Assembly (NCBI RefSeq): GCF_016924655.1
Contig: NZ_JAFFJU010000002.1
Coordinates: 186,001 to 250,000, forward strand
Source: Sphingomonas arenae
GTDB taxonomy: Bacteria > Pseudomonadota > Alphaproteobacteria > Sphingomonadales > Sphingomonadaceae
Direction of reading: 5' to 3'
DNA: 64,000 nt
Shown here: positions 30,638 through 38,626 of the stretch, piece by piece
Numbering within the stretch: the stretch's first letter is position 1
How the letters are laid out: every line of letters starts with the position of its first letter
Notes under the pieces: model-generated
What the model saw: only the letters and a program-made list of their open reading frames with translations
What the model was told of the DNA's origin: nothing
Database searches by the model: none
Translations under genes and position numbers: made by a program

Positions 30638-32149
30638 ATGAACGCATTCGGCAAGCGCGGTGGTCTCAGCGGTGGTCAGCGGCCATCCTTCGGTGTGGCC
30701 CGGCCGATGAAGGGTGGGCCATCTTCCGCACCGCAAGGCGGCGAGCAATTCCCGCCCCTGGATGAACTGACCCCGTCCGCAGACGCCCCCCCATCTGCCG
30801 ATCCCAGCATGCCCGTCGGGGCGATGGATCGCCTCAACAATCGCATGAACGCGAGCGGCGAGCAGGGCAGCAGCAAGGCCGAAGGCTTCGAAGCCAGCGT
30901 CCACCGCATCAAGGAACAGGTGCTTCCGCGCCTGCTGGAGCGGGTCGATCCGGAAGCTGCCGCCACGCTCGGCAAGGATGAACTGGCGGAAGAGTTCCGG
31001 CCGATCATCTCGGAGGTGCTCACCGAACTGAAGATCAACCTCAACCGACGCGAGCAGTTCGCGCTGGAAAAGGTGCTGGTCGACGAACTGCTGGGTCTCG
31101 GCCCGCTCGAAGAACTGCTCGCCGACCCGGCGGTCAGCGACATCATGGTCAACGGCCCCGATCAGACCTTCGTCGAGCGAAAGGGCAAGCTCGAACTCGC
31201 TCAGATCCAGTTCCGCGACGAAGAGCATCTCTTCCAGATTGCGCAGCGGATCGTGAACAAGGTCGGCCGCCGCGTCGACCAGACCACGCCACTCGCCGAC
31301 GCGCGCCTTCAGGACGGCAGCCGCGTCAACGTCATCATCCCGCCGCTGTCGCTTCGCGGCACCGCCATCTCCATCCGTAAGTTCTCGGAGAAGCCGATCA
31401 CGCTCGACATGATGCGCGGATATGGATCCATGTCGGAGAAGATGGCGACCTGCCTGAAGATCGCGGGCGCGTGCCGGATGAACATCGTCATCTCGGGCGG
31501 TACCGGCTCGGGCAAGACGACGATGCTGAACGCCTTGTCGAAGATGATTGACCCCGGCGAGCGCGTGATCACCATCGAGGACGCGGCCGAACTGCGGCTG
31601 CAGCAGCCGCACTGGCTGCCATTGGAGACGCGCCCACCGAACCTCGAAGGTCAGGGCGCGATCACCATCCGCGACCTCGTCATCAACGCGCTTCGTATGC
31701 GCCCGGACCGCATCATCCTTGGCGAAATTCGTGGCCAGGAATGTTTCGACCTTCTGGCCGCCATGAACACGGGTCACGACGGCTCGATGGCCACGCTCCA
31801 CTCCAACAGCCCGCGCGAATGCCTGGCGCGTATGGAGAACATGGTGATGATGGGCGACATCAAGATCCCGAAGGAGGCGATCAGCCGACAGATCGCGGAC
31901 TCCGTGGACCTCATCGTGCAGGTGAAGCGCCTCCGCGACGGCTCGCGCCGCACGACCAACATCACCGAAGTCATCGGCATGGAAGGCGAGGTCATCGTCA
32001 CGCAGGAGTTGTTCAAGTTCGAGTATCTGGACGAAACTCCGGACGGGAAGATCATCGGCGAGTACCGCTCCATGGGCCTGCGCCCGTACACGCTGGAGAA
32101 GGCCAAGCAGTTCGGCTTCGACCAGCCTTACTTGGAGGCCTGCCTCTAA
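30638..32149 (+). CDS. cpaF: CpaF-family type IV/Tad pilus assembly ATPase
   Basis: 503 residues. A disordered N-terminus (about 1-80) precedes an N-terminal helical domain, then the VirB11/CpaF ATPase core: DIMVNGPDQTFVERKGKL, RKFSEKPITLDMMRG, Walker A ISGGTGSGKTTMLNAL, TIEDAAELRLQQPH, RPDRIILGEIRGQECFDLL (Walker B) and NTGHDGSMATLHSNSPRE (His box). It would power assembly of Flp pili. No other cpa/tad gene is in the window. I used ATG 30638; upstream residues to 30590 do not match the family. Confidence 0.93.
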   Translation: MNAFGKRGGLSGGQRPSFGVARPMKGGPSSAPQGGEQFPPLDELTPSADAPPSADPSMPVGAMDRLNNRMNASGEQGSSKAEGFEASVHRIKEQVLPRLLERVDPEAAATLGKDELAEEFRPIISEVLTELKINLNRREQFALEKVLVDELLGLGPLEELLADPAVSDIMVNGPDQTFVERKGKLELAQIQFRDEEHLFQIAQRIVNKVGRRVDQTTPLADARLQDGSRVNVIIPPLSLRGTAISIRKFSEKPITLDMMRGYGSMSEKMATCLKIAGACRMNIVISGGTGSGKTTMLNALSKMIDPGERVITIEDAAELRLQQPHWLPLETRPPNLEGQGAITIRDLVINALRMRPDRIILGEIRGQECFDLLAAMNTGHDGSMATLHSNSPRECLARMENMVMMGDIKIPKEAISRQIADSVDLIVQVKRLRDGSRRTTNITEVIGMEGEVIVTQELFKFEYLDETPDGKIIGEYRSMGLRPYTLEKAKQFGFDQPYLEACL

Positions 32150-32211
32150 GGGCGGTATTGCCGTTCGCGCACGGTCGGGTCATGGCTCCTTGCACCAACA
32201 GGGAGACTGAC

Positions 32212-33039
32212 ATGTTTCGCCGAGCCGCTTTCGTGATTACAGCCACCCTGGTCAGCGCGACTCCGGCATCAAGCCAGTTGTCCGCACCGCACAGCGCGGC
32301 CCTTCAGCAGGCAGCCAGCGCCTCCAGCCGGACTCCGGCAAACGTTGCCCGCGACCGCTATCGCAATCCCGTCCAGACGCTCAGCTTCTTCGGTGTGAAG
32401 CCCACCGACACTGTGGTCGAGATCTTCCCTGGTCGCGGATGGTACAGCGAGATCCTGATCCCCTACGTCACCGCCGGCGGTGGTACCTACTATGCTGCCG
32501 CACCGGAGCGAGGGCTCGTCGGCTTTCGCGCCTTCCAGCAGACCAAGCCGGAGCTTTATGGGCGAGCAAAGACAGCAGTCTTCCCGGTCAGAGCCGCGAC
32601 CCACGCTGGAGTACCCGACGGCACGGCCGACGTGGTCCTGACCTTCCGCAACGTTCACAACTGGATGATGGGCGAAGAGCCCTACGCCGAGCTCGCCTTC
32701 AAGCAGATCTTCGCCATGCTCAAGCCCGGCGGAACCCTGGGCGTCGTCGACCACCGCCTGCCGGAAGCCGCCGACAGCGCTCGTGAGAAAACCAGCGGCT
32801 ATCTCAAGACATCGACTGTTCGCCGCCTGGCCGAGCAGGCAGGCTTCCAACTCGTCGGCTCGTCGGAGATCAACGCCAACCCCAAGGATACGACCGACCA
32901 CCCGGAGGGCGTGTGGACCCTCCCCCCGACCCTCGAACTCGGCGATAAAGATCGCGAGAAGTATCTGGCGATCGGGGAAAGCGACCGAATGACTCTCAAA
33001 TTCGTGAAACCGGCGGGCGTACCTTCAGCCGGCAACTGA
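32212..33039 (+). CDS. Exported class I SAM-dependent methyltransferase-like protein
   Basis: 275 residues with a signal peptide (MFRRAAFVITATLVSATPASS) in front of a Rossmann methyltransferase fold: DTVVEIFPGRGWYSEILIPY replaces the usual glycine-rich motif I, and LKPGGTLGVVDHR is the post-II motif. The family is annotated as methyltransferase although the export signal is odd, since SAM is cytoplasmic. ATG 32212 has GGGAG seven bases upstream; ATG 32182 is an alternative without a good site. It follows cpaF by 62 bases, probably as an independent gene. Confidence 0.82.
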   Translation: MFRRAAFVITATLVSATPASSQLSAPHSAALQQAASASSRTPANVARDRYRNPVQTLSFFGVKPTDTVVEIFPGRGWYSEILIPYVTAGGGTYYAAAPERGLVGFRAFQQTKPELYGRAKTAVFPVRAATHAGVPDGTADVVLTFRNVHNWMMGEEPYAELAFKQIFAMLKPGGTLGVVDHRLPEAADSAREKTSGYLKTSTVRRLAEQAGFQLVGSSEINANPKDTTDHPEGVWTLPPTLELGDKDREKYLAIGESDRMTLKFVKPAGVPSAGN

Positions 33040-33098
33040 CCGGCCCGTCGGAACGAGCCCGCTCTTCCCTCCGTTAGGCCACGTGAGGAGAAGCTGGC

Positions 33099-33509
33099 AT
33101 GAACTACAAGAAACTTGGATTTGGTCTGGGAATCTTCAGCATTGGGCTGGGCGCCTTCGAGATCGCTGCGCCCGGCCGCATCGCACGCGCGCTGGGTCTG
33201 GACGAGGACGGACCTGCTCGGAAGACCATCTTCGCATTCGGCCTCAGGGAGATCGCCGCTGGTGTCGCTCTCCTGCGCGGCCCTGCGGTCAGCACCAACG
33301 TCTGGAACCGCGTGATCGGCGACACTCTGGACCTGGGGGCGCTCGTTCTGGCCCTCGGATCGTCGAACAAGCCGCGTGCGGTCGCAGGCGCGCTCGCCTT
33401 CGTGGGCAGCGCCACGGCGCTCGATGTCTATACGGCGCGCGGGCTCGACGAGCAGACGGGCAGGACCTTCACGACCACTCATGGCCAGTCGGACCTGGCA
33501 CCCGCCTGA
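33099..33509 (+). CDS. Small membrane protein of unknown function (136 aa)
   Basis: A 136-residue protein with about four weakly hydrophobic segments (GFGLGIFSIGLGAFEIAA, EIAAGVALLRG, LDLGALVLALG, AGALAFVGSATALDVY). It looks like the membrane part that in some proteins is joined to a SRPBCC cyclase/dehydrase domain, here absent. The C-terminal tail is hydrophilic. It has a GAGGAGAAGC ribosome site. I cannot assign a function. Confidence 0.65.
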   Translation: MNYKKLGFGLGIFSIGLGAFEIAAPGRIARALGLDEDGPARKTIFAFGLREIAAGVALLRGPAVSTNVWNRVIGDTLDLGALVLALGSSNKPRAVAGALAFVGSATALDVYTARGLDEQTGRTFTTTHGQSDLAPA

Positions 33510-33529
33510 CGTCAGCGCGGTGAAGCGGA

Positions 33530-34159
33530 CTAGCTCGGCTTGGCTCCACCAAGAACGGCGCAAGCCACGCGGTCGCCGCTGTTGCCGCTGGGATCGGTAC
33601 GATAGTCGTCGGCCTTGGCGTGGATGACCAGGGCTGCACCGTCGGCGTCGAGCAGGGGGTTCTGCCCACTGTCGAGCTCGATCCCGCTAAGCGTCAAGGT
33701 CGCGCCACCTGAGCCGTTCTGGCCGATCGTCAGATTCTCCAGATCCCCGGCATGAGCACCTTGCGGGTTCTGGGTGCCGTGCTGCTTGTTCTCAGGGTTC
33801 CAGTGGGGACCCGCACTCTCGAACTTCGGACCCTCGCACTTGCCCACCGCATGGACATGCATGCCGTAAGTTCCGGGCTGCATCCGATTGACATCCACGG
33901 TCAGCACAACCGAACCAAGCTCTCCTCGCACGTTGGCAGTTCCGATCTGCTGTCCGTCGGCGGTGCGCAGGGCAGCGGTCTGCAGCGCACCCGCGCCTGT
34001 CGAGGTCGCACCCATGGCTTCCATGCCGCCGTTTGCAGGAACGGCCTGCCCGTCATTCTCCATGGCGAGAACGTCCTCGGCGGCTTCCTGATTCTGTGCC
34101 TCACACGCTGCAAGGGTCATCGCACTGCCGAGCAGCGCCAAGCTCATGATGGTCCGCAT
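33530..34159 (-). CDS. sodC: Cu/Zn superoxide dismutase lipoprotein
   Basis: 209 residues. A lipobox (MTLAAC, Cys near 20) puts it in the cell envelope. A 45-residue linker precedes the SOD domain: GMHVHAVGKCE (copper His), GPHWNPENKQHG and GAHAGDLEN (bridging and zinc ligands), VIHAKADDYRTDPSGNSG and RVACAVLG. All metal ligands are present. It removes superoxide in the periplasm. ATG 34159 starts the lipoprotein signal; the frame extends to 34243 without a signal-compatible sequence. Confidence 0.94.
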   Translation of the reverse strand: MRTIMSLALLGSAMTLAACEAQNQEAAEDVLAMENDGQAVPANGGMEAMGATSTGAGALQTAALRTADGQQIGTANVRGELGSVVLTVDVNRMQPGTYGMHVHAVGKCEGPKFESAGPHWNPENKQHGTQNPQGAHAGDLENLTIGQNGSGGATLTLSGIELDSGQNPLLDADGAALVIHAKADDYRTDPSGNSGDRVACAVLGGAKPS

Positions 34160-34239
34160 GTCGTATCTCCCATTCTCGTGCAGCCTAAACGGCATGGGAG
34201 GGCGTCGGTTCAGAAGTCGGCCTTTGTGCCGTAATGCGC

Positions 34240-34611
34240 TCAATCGGGGCTGATTGGCTTTAGGTAGTCACCCTTGTCCGAAGTGGCGAGAAGATAGGCT
34301 GTAAAGCCCGCAAGCGCAGCCAGGCCTGAAAGCAACGGCACGGAATTGTAAGCCACCACCGAATATAGAGTGCCGTGTGCGGCGCCCTCCGCCGCGATCG
34401 GCAAGGCGCACCTGCGCTCATCGTCCCGGCGACTCTCGTGACCCGGCTGGTTCCGCTCCCGGCAGAGCTCCCGGCTCGAAGCAGGGCTCGCCGAAGCGCT
34501 CAGCAAGACCCAGGGCGACACCGATGCGGTCGCAGCTGCCGACGCCGGTGCGGCCAAGCCGAGCGACAGTGCCGCCATTCCTGCTGCAATCCTGGCTGAC
34601 AGGTAACGCAT
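34240..34611 (-). CDS. Hypothetical protein with signal peptide and C-terminal membrane helix
   Basis: 123 residues. An N-terminal signal peptide (MRYLSARIAAGMAALSLGLAAPASA) is followed by a polar Cys-containing middle and one membrane helix (PLLSGLAALAGFTAYLLAT) before a short acidic tail (DKGDYLKPISPD). Small exported proteins of this layout are common in sphingomonads and have no known function. The gene is divergent from the glycosyltransferase that opens the second polysaccharide operon, with a 10-base inverted repeat between the two. Confidence 0.6.
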   Translation of the reverse strand: MRYLSARIAAGMAALSLGLAAPASAAATASVSPWVLLSASASPASSRELCRERNQPGHESRRDDERRCALPIAAEGAAHGTLYSVVAYNSVPLLSGLAALAGFTAYLLATSDKGDYLKPISPD

Positions 34612-34674
34612 CCGTCATTCCCTTCGTCGACCGTGCGAGGTCTATCGCAAGGCGCCTTCCGCATCCACTCTCGT

Positions 34675-34704
34675 AGATCAACGATCCTTACGGTTCGTTG
34701 ATCT
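34675..34704. promoter_or_regulatory. Perfect 10-10-10 inverted repeat upstream of the second polysaccharide operon
   Basis: AGATCAACGA and TCGTTGATCT, perfectly complementary, separated by ten bases (arms 34675-34684 and 34695-34704). The two arms are one helical turn of spacer apart (20 bases centre to centre), as expected for a dimeric regulator bound on one DNA face. It sits in the 173-base divergent region, 80 bases before the glycosyltransferase start. A transcribed stem-loop is the other possibility; no T-run follows. Confidence 0.5.
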
Positions 34705-34784
34705 CCGTTGCCATGCCGCAACAAACATTGGAGGACTTGATGTCAGCATCTGGCTCGCTCGAGTTGAGAGAGTAAGAGGTCGGC

Positions 34785-35933
34785 ATGGACCGACCTCCTG
34801 CTCGAGCGCACATCATGCTGTGTGCAAACGATCTCTGGAACGTGTCCAATTTCCGCCTGCGGCTGATCGAGTCGATCGAGGCTGAAGGTCACAGGGTAAC
34901 GGTAGTGGGCCCGCCGAACCCGGCGCTCGAAATACGGCTTCAGACCTCCTCGCGCCGGATCGTCACGGTACCGATGCGCAAGGAGGGCACTAGGCCTTGG
35001 GAGGAAGGCGCGCTGCTCGCTCGCCTCCTCGGGGTGATGAAGCGCGAACGGCCGGACGTGCTGCTGACGTTTACGCCCAAGCCGAACATCTATGGAGCGA
35101 TCGCTGCTTCGCTCCTTAGGATCCCAGCTCTTCCCAACGTCAGTGGACTCGGAACTGCCTTCATCCAGGGCGGTGTCCTGCGCCACGTGGTCAGCGTCCT
35201 GTACGCCCTCGCCTTTCGTCGTGTGCCGCGTGTGTTCTTCCAGAATGAGGAGGATCGGCGGCTGTTCATCCGCTCGCGTATGGTGCGTAGCGAGCAGGCG
35301 ATTGTCCTTCCTGGCTCGGGGGTCGACCTGGCCTACTTCCGTCCGCGATCCGGCCGGAGTCCCGATTCAGCAACGCGTTTTCTCTTTGTTGGCAGGCTTC
35401 TTGGCGACAAGGGGGTGCGCGAGCTGGTGGAGGCAAGCCGGCTCATTCGAGCCCGATACCCGCATGTCCGCAGCCAATTGCTCGGCTTCGTCGATGCCGA
35501 GAACCGGACAGCGATCACGCGAGCCGAGCTGGACAGCTGGGTTGCCGAAGGCGCGATCGAATATCTCGGGACTGCGGAGGACGTGCGGCCTCATCTTGCG
35601 GCAGCGGATGCCGTAGTCCTGCCCTCCTATCGCGAGGGGCTCCCGCGATCACTTCTGGAGGCCGCGGCCATGGCGAAACCGCTGATCGCCACGAATGTGC
35701 CGGGCAACCGCTCCCTGGTAGAGGATGGAGTGAACGGACTGCTGTGCAAGGCCAGGAGCGCGGCTTCCCTCGCGGAGGCGATGGAGCGTTTCATCTTTCT
35801 TCCGATGGCCGACCGCGACGCCCTAGGCCAACGAGCCCGCGAGAAAGTCGTAGAGGGATTCAGTGAAGCGAAGGTAATCCAGGTCTACAGGGATGCCATT
35901 CAACGGCTGATCACCACCGGGGCACACGCGTAA
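34785..35933 (+). CDS. Glycosyltransferase family 4 (PglA/CapM-like)
   Basis: 382 residues, GT-B fold. The N-terminal half has CANDLWNVSNFRLRLIESI and LLTFTPKPNIYGAIAA, the C-terminal half FLFVGRLLGDKGVRELVEA and PSYREGLPRSLLEAAAMAKP with the EX7E pair. NVSGLGTAFIQGG near residue 117 is typical of the branch that adds HexNAc or galactose to a lipid-linked sugar. It is the first gene of the Wza/Wzc operon and is followed by the phosphatase after two bases. Confidence 0.88.
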   Translation: MDRPPARAHIMLCANDLWNVSNFRLRLIESIEAEGHRVTVVGPPNPALEIRLQTSSRRIVTVPMRKEGTRPWEEGALLARLLGVMKRERPDVLLTFTPKPNIYGAIAASLLRIPALPNVSGLGTAFIQGGVLRHVVSVLYALAFRRVPRVFFQNEEDRRLFIRSRMVRSEQAIVLPGSGVDLAYFRPRSGRSPDSATRFLFVGRLLGDKGVRELVEASRLIRARYPHVRSQLLGFVDAENRTAITRAELDSWVAEGAIEYLGTAEDVRPHLAAADAVVLPSYREGLPRSLLEAAAMAKPLIATNVPGNRSLVEDGVNGLLCKARSAASLAEAMERFIFLPMADRDALGQRAREKVVEGFSEAKVIQVYRDAIQRLITTGAHA

Positions 35934-35935
35934 AC

Positions 35936-36745
35936 ATGCTTTCTTTCCTCCGAACTCGTCGAGCCGGCTCGCGGCGGCCCCAAGGGCCAGCCGGCTGCCG
36001 CGCCTATGCGATCGGGGACGTGCACGGACGTCTCGATCTCCTGCGCAATCTCCTCGAACGCATCGAGGAGGATGCTGCGAGCAGGCCAGCCGCACGCACG
36101 CTGATCGTGTTCCTCGGCGACCTTGTGGATCGCGGCCCCGACAGCGCCGGCGTACTTGAGTTCCTGCGGCATTATCGCCCACCGACCTTGGAACCCGTCT
36201 TTCTCTTCGGCAATCACGAGGAAGTGATGTTGCGGGTTCTCGGAGGTGAGCGAGGCGGCCTGCTTGATCGATGGCTGCACTATGGCGGTGCGGATGCCCT
36301 CTCGAGCTACGGGCTGCCGGCCGCGCGCATCCATGACCTCCCGGAACGGCACGCACTGGAGCAAGTGATGGAGGCGGTTCCCCCAAGCCATACCGCTTTC
36401 CTGGAGAGCTTCGCCGACACCTTTCGGTTCGGCGATTACCTGATGGTTCACGCCGGCATTCGACCAGGCGTACCGCTGCACAACCAGACGCAGGAGGATC
36501 TGCACTGGATCCGCGAGCCCTTCCTCAGTGATTCGCGAAATCATGGTTTCGTGGTTGTTCACGGCCATACCATCTGCGAGGACATCGACGAGCGCCCAAA
36601 CCGCATCGGCATCGATACGGGCGCCTATCGGTCAGGTCGCTTGAGCGCGATCGGCATTGAAGGGACGAACCGCTGGTTTCTGCAGGAGCAGGGCGAGCCG
36701 GCGATTGACCCTTTGGCAAAGCCGGTCGAAACGGCCGCGCCATGA
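35936..36745 (+). CDS. Calcineurin-like metallophosphatase (PrpA/ApaH-type serine/threonine phosphatase)
   Basis: 269 residues. The PPP signature is complete: [14 protein letters not shown] (GDxHG), [16 protein letters not shown] (GDxVDRG) and [10 protein letters not shown] (GNHE), with late His residues in MVHAGIRPG and [10 protein letters not shown]. The family hydrolyses phosphoproteins or dinucleotide polyphosphates with two metals. Its place inside an exopolysaccharide operon with the tyrosine autokinase Wzc suggests a regulatory role, though the bacterial tyrosine phosphatase normally paired with Wzc is of another fold. It overlaps the epimerase start by four bases. Confidence 0.87.
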   Translation: MLSFLRTRRAGSRRPQGPAGCRAYAIGDVHGRLDLLRNLLERIEEDAASRPAARTLIVFLGDLVDRGPDSAGVLEFLRHYRPPTLEPVFLFGNHEEVMLRVLGGERGGLLDRWLHYGGADALSSYGLPAARIHDLPERHALEQVMEAVPPSHTAFLESFADTFRFGDYLMVHAGIRPGVPLHNQTQEDLHWIREPFLSDSRNHGFVVVHGHTICEDIDERPNRIGIDTGAYRSGRLSAIGIEGTNRWFLQEQGEPAIDPLAKPVETAAP

Positions 36746-37785
36746 CTCACCTCCTTCCCAACGATTTCGCCCGGCAGATCGCCGGAACGAAGGCCACGTG
36801 GCTGGTGACCGGCGCTGCCGGCTTCATCGGCTCCAACCTGATCGAAGCCCTGCTCGACCTGGGGCAGCACGTGATCGGCCTCGATAATTTCATGACCGGG
36901 CACCGCCGGAACCTCGAGGAAGTCCGCGGCAAGCTTGGCGAGGACGCCTGGGCACGCTTTCGCTTCATCGAGGGCGATATCCGCGACCGCGCCGCGTGCG
37001 AGCTTGCCGTCGACGGCGTGGACATCGTGCTCCACCAAGCGGCACTCGGGTCCGTTCCCCGCTCGATCGCCGATCCGCTCACCAGCCATGACGTCAACGT
37101 CACCGGCTTTCTCAACATGCTGGACGCGGCTCGTCGCGCTGGCGTCCCGCGGTTTGTCTATGCTGCCTCCAGTTCGACGTACGGCGACGAGCCGAACCTT
37201 CCCAAGCAGGAAGAGCGCATCGGCAACCCGCTGTCCCCTTACGCCGTGACCAAGCTCGTCAACGAAATCTACGCAGCAGTCTATGCCCGCAGCTACGGCT
37301 ACCGCGCGATCGGGCTCCGCTATTTCAATGTGTTCGGACCCCGGCAGGACCCCAACGGTCCTTATGCCGCGGTCATTCCGAAGTGGACGGCTGCCATGAT
37401 CGCGGACGAGCCGATCGTCATCAACGGTGATGGATCGACCTCCCGCGACTTCTGCTTCGTGGCGAATGCCGTGCAGGCCAACCTCCGGGCAGCTGTCGCT
37501 CCCGACGCCGCCCTCGGGGAAGTCTTCAACGTTGCCGTTGGGCAGCGCACAACTCTGAACGAGCTCTTCAGTCTCCTGCGCGACTCGCTCGGACGGCGGC
37601 AGGTTCATTATGGGCGCGAACCGCATCATGCCGAATTCCGGGCGGGCGACGTCCGTCATTCGGAAGCGGACGTCGGCAAGGCAGTCCGGATGCTCGGCTA
37701 TGCACCGACACACGCCATCCGCGACGGCGTCGAAGACGCACTGCCGTGGTATCTCGAGTCCGCTCGAACGATACAAACAAGCTGA
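36742..37785 (+). CDS. UDP-N-acetylglucosamine 4-epimerase-like SDR (WbpP family)
   Basis: 347 residues. [19 protein letters not shown] is the NAD site, [16 protein letters not shown] a WbpP-type loop, [16 protein letters not shown] the catalytic Ser/Thr, and [10 protein letters not shown] the YxxxK pair. [20 protein letters not shown] and [11 protein letters not shown] are typical of the branch acting on UDP-GlcNAc/GalNAc. It supplies a HexNAc for the exopolysaccharide. It starts inside the phosphatase stop (ATGA) and is followed by a 103-base gap before wza. Confidence 0.86.
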   Translation: MTHLLPNDFARQIAGTKATWLVTGAAGFIGSNLIEALLDLGQHVIGLDNFMTGHRRNLEEVRGKLGEDAWARFRFIEGDIRDRAACELAVDGVDIVLHQAALGSVPRSIADPLTSHDVNVTGFLNMLDAARRAGVPRFVYAASSSTYGDEPNLPKQEERIGNPLSPYAVTKLVNEIYAAVYARSYGYRAIGLRYFNVFGPRQDPNGPYAAVIPKWTAAMIADEPIVINGDGSTSRDFCFVANAVQANLRAAVAPDAALGEVFNVAVGQRTTLNELFSLLRDSLGRRQVHYGREPHHAEFRAGDVRHSEADVGKAVRMLGYAPTHAIRDGVEDALPWYLESARTIQTS

Positions 37786-37888
37786 ACATCAACGCTTTTT
37801 GTCGACGCGTTGCCCAAAAAGCGCGGCTCACATCTTTGTCTGCCGACGCTCCCTTGCTACCGTCCGGTCGGTGGGAGGGACAAGGACG

Positions 37889-38590
37889 ATGGCGCTCGGG
37901 CGCTTTGGGCGGGGCTGCGCCCTGGTTGCAGCATTTGCAGCTTTAGGCGCGGCCGGCTGCGCGGACAGGCGCGGTGGCCCGATCCCTTATGACGTGTCGC
38001 TGGCCCAACCGGACCGCGTGATGCCGGCGCCGCTCGAGGCCAACTACCGCATTGCTCCACTCGATACGCTCTCGATCAAGGTATTTCGGATGCCCGAGCT
38101 GTCAGGCGACTACGAAGTCGACCTCACAGGCCAAGTCTCGCTCCCCCTGATCGGCAGCGTCGCAGCGGCCGAGTTGACCACGGCGGAACTCGACCAGAAG
38201 CTGACCGGCCTGTTCGGCTCCAAATACCTTGAGAATCCCGACATCAGCGTTGGTGTGAAGGCCTCGACACGCCGGAGCATCACCGTGGACGGTGCGGTTC
38301 GCACGGCTGGCTCCTTCCCGGTGAGCGCCCCATTGACCCTGATGCAGGCCGTCGCTCTGGCAGGAGGGACGGCGGAGGACGCGAATACTCGCCGGGTGGC
38401 GGTCTTCCGCACCATCGGCGGCAAGCGGCAGGCTGCTGCCTTCGACCTGGCCAGCATCCGGCGCGGCGAGTCGGAAGATCCGGCGGTCTATGCGGGCGAC
38501 ATCGTCGTGATCGACGGATCGCGCATCAAGGCCGCACAGAAGCAACTGCTCAGCAATATCCCGCTCCTGTCGATCTTCCGACCTTTTTAG
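37889..38590 (+). CDS. Polysaccharide export outer membrane lipoprotein, Wza-like
   Basis: 233 residues. The signal ends in a lipobox (GAAGCADR). The mature part has YRIAPLDTLSIKVFRMPELSG (poly_export/SLBB entry) and RSITVDGAVRTAGSFPVSAP with LMQAVALAGG, one or two SLBB domains. It forms the outer-membrane channel for the polymer. At 233 residues it is shorter than E. coli Wza and lacks the long C-terminal barrel helix; the end IPLLSIFRPF is hydrophobic. The ATG has GGGAGGGACAAGGA upstream. Confidence 0.9.
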   Translation: MALGRFGRGCALVAAFAALGAAGCADRRGGPIPYDVSLAQPDRVMPAPLEANYRIAPLDTLSIKVFRMPELSGDYEVDLTGQVSLPLIGSVAAAELTTAELDQKLTGLFGSKYLENPDISVGVKASTRRSITVDGAVRTAGSFPVSAPLTLMQAVALAGGTAEDANTRRVAVFRTIGGKRQAAAFDLASIRRGESEDPAVYAGDIVVIDGSRIKAAQKQLLSNIPLLSIFRPF

Positions 38591-38626
38591 GCCGGCGAGG
38601 GGGCAAAAGATGGAAATGGGACGCCG

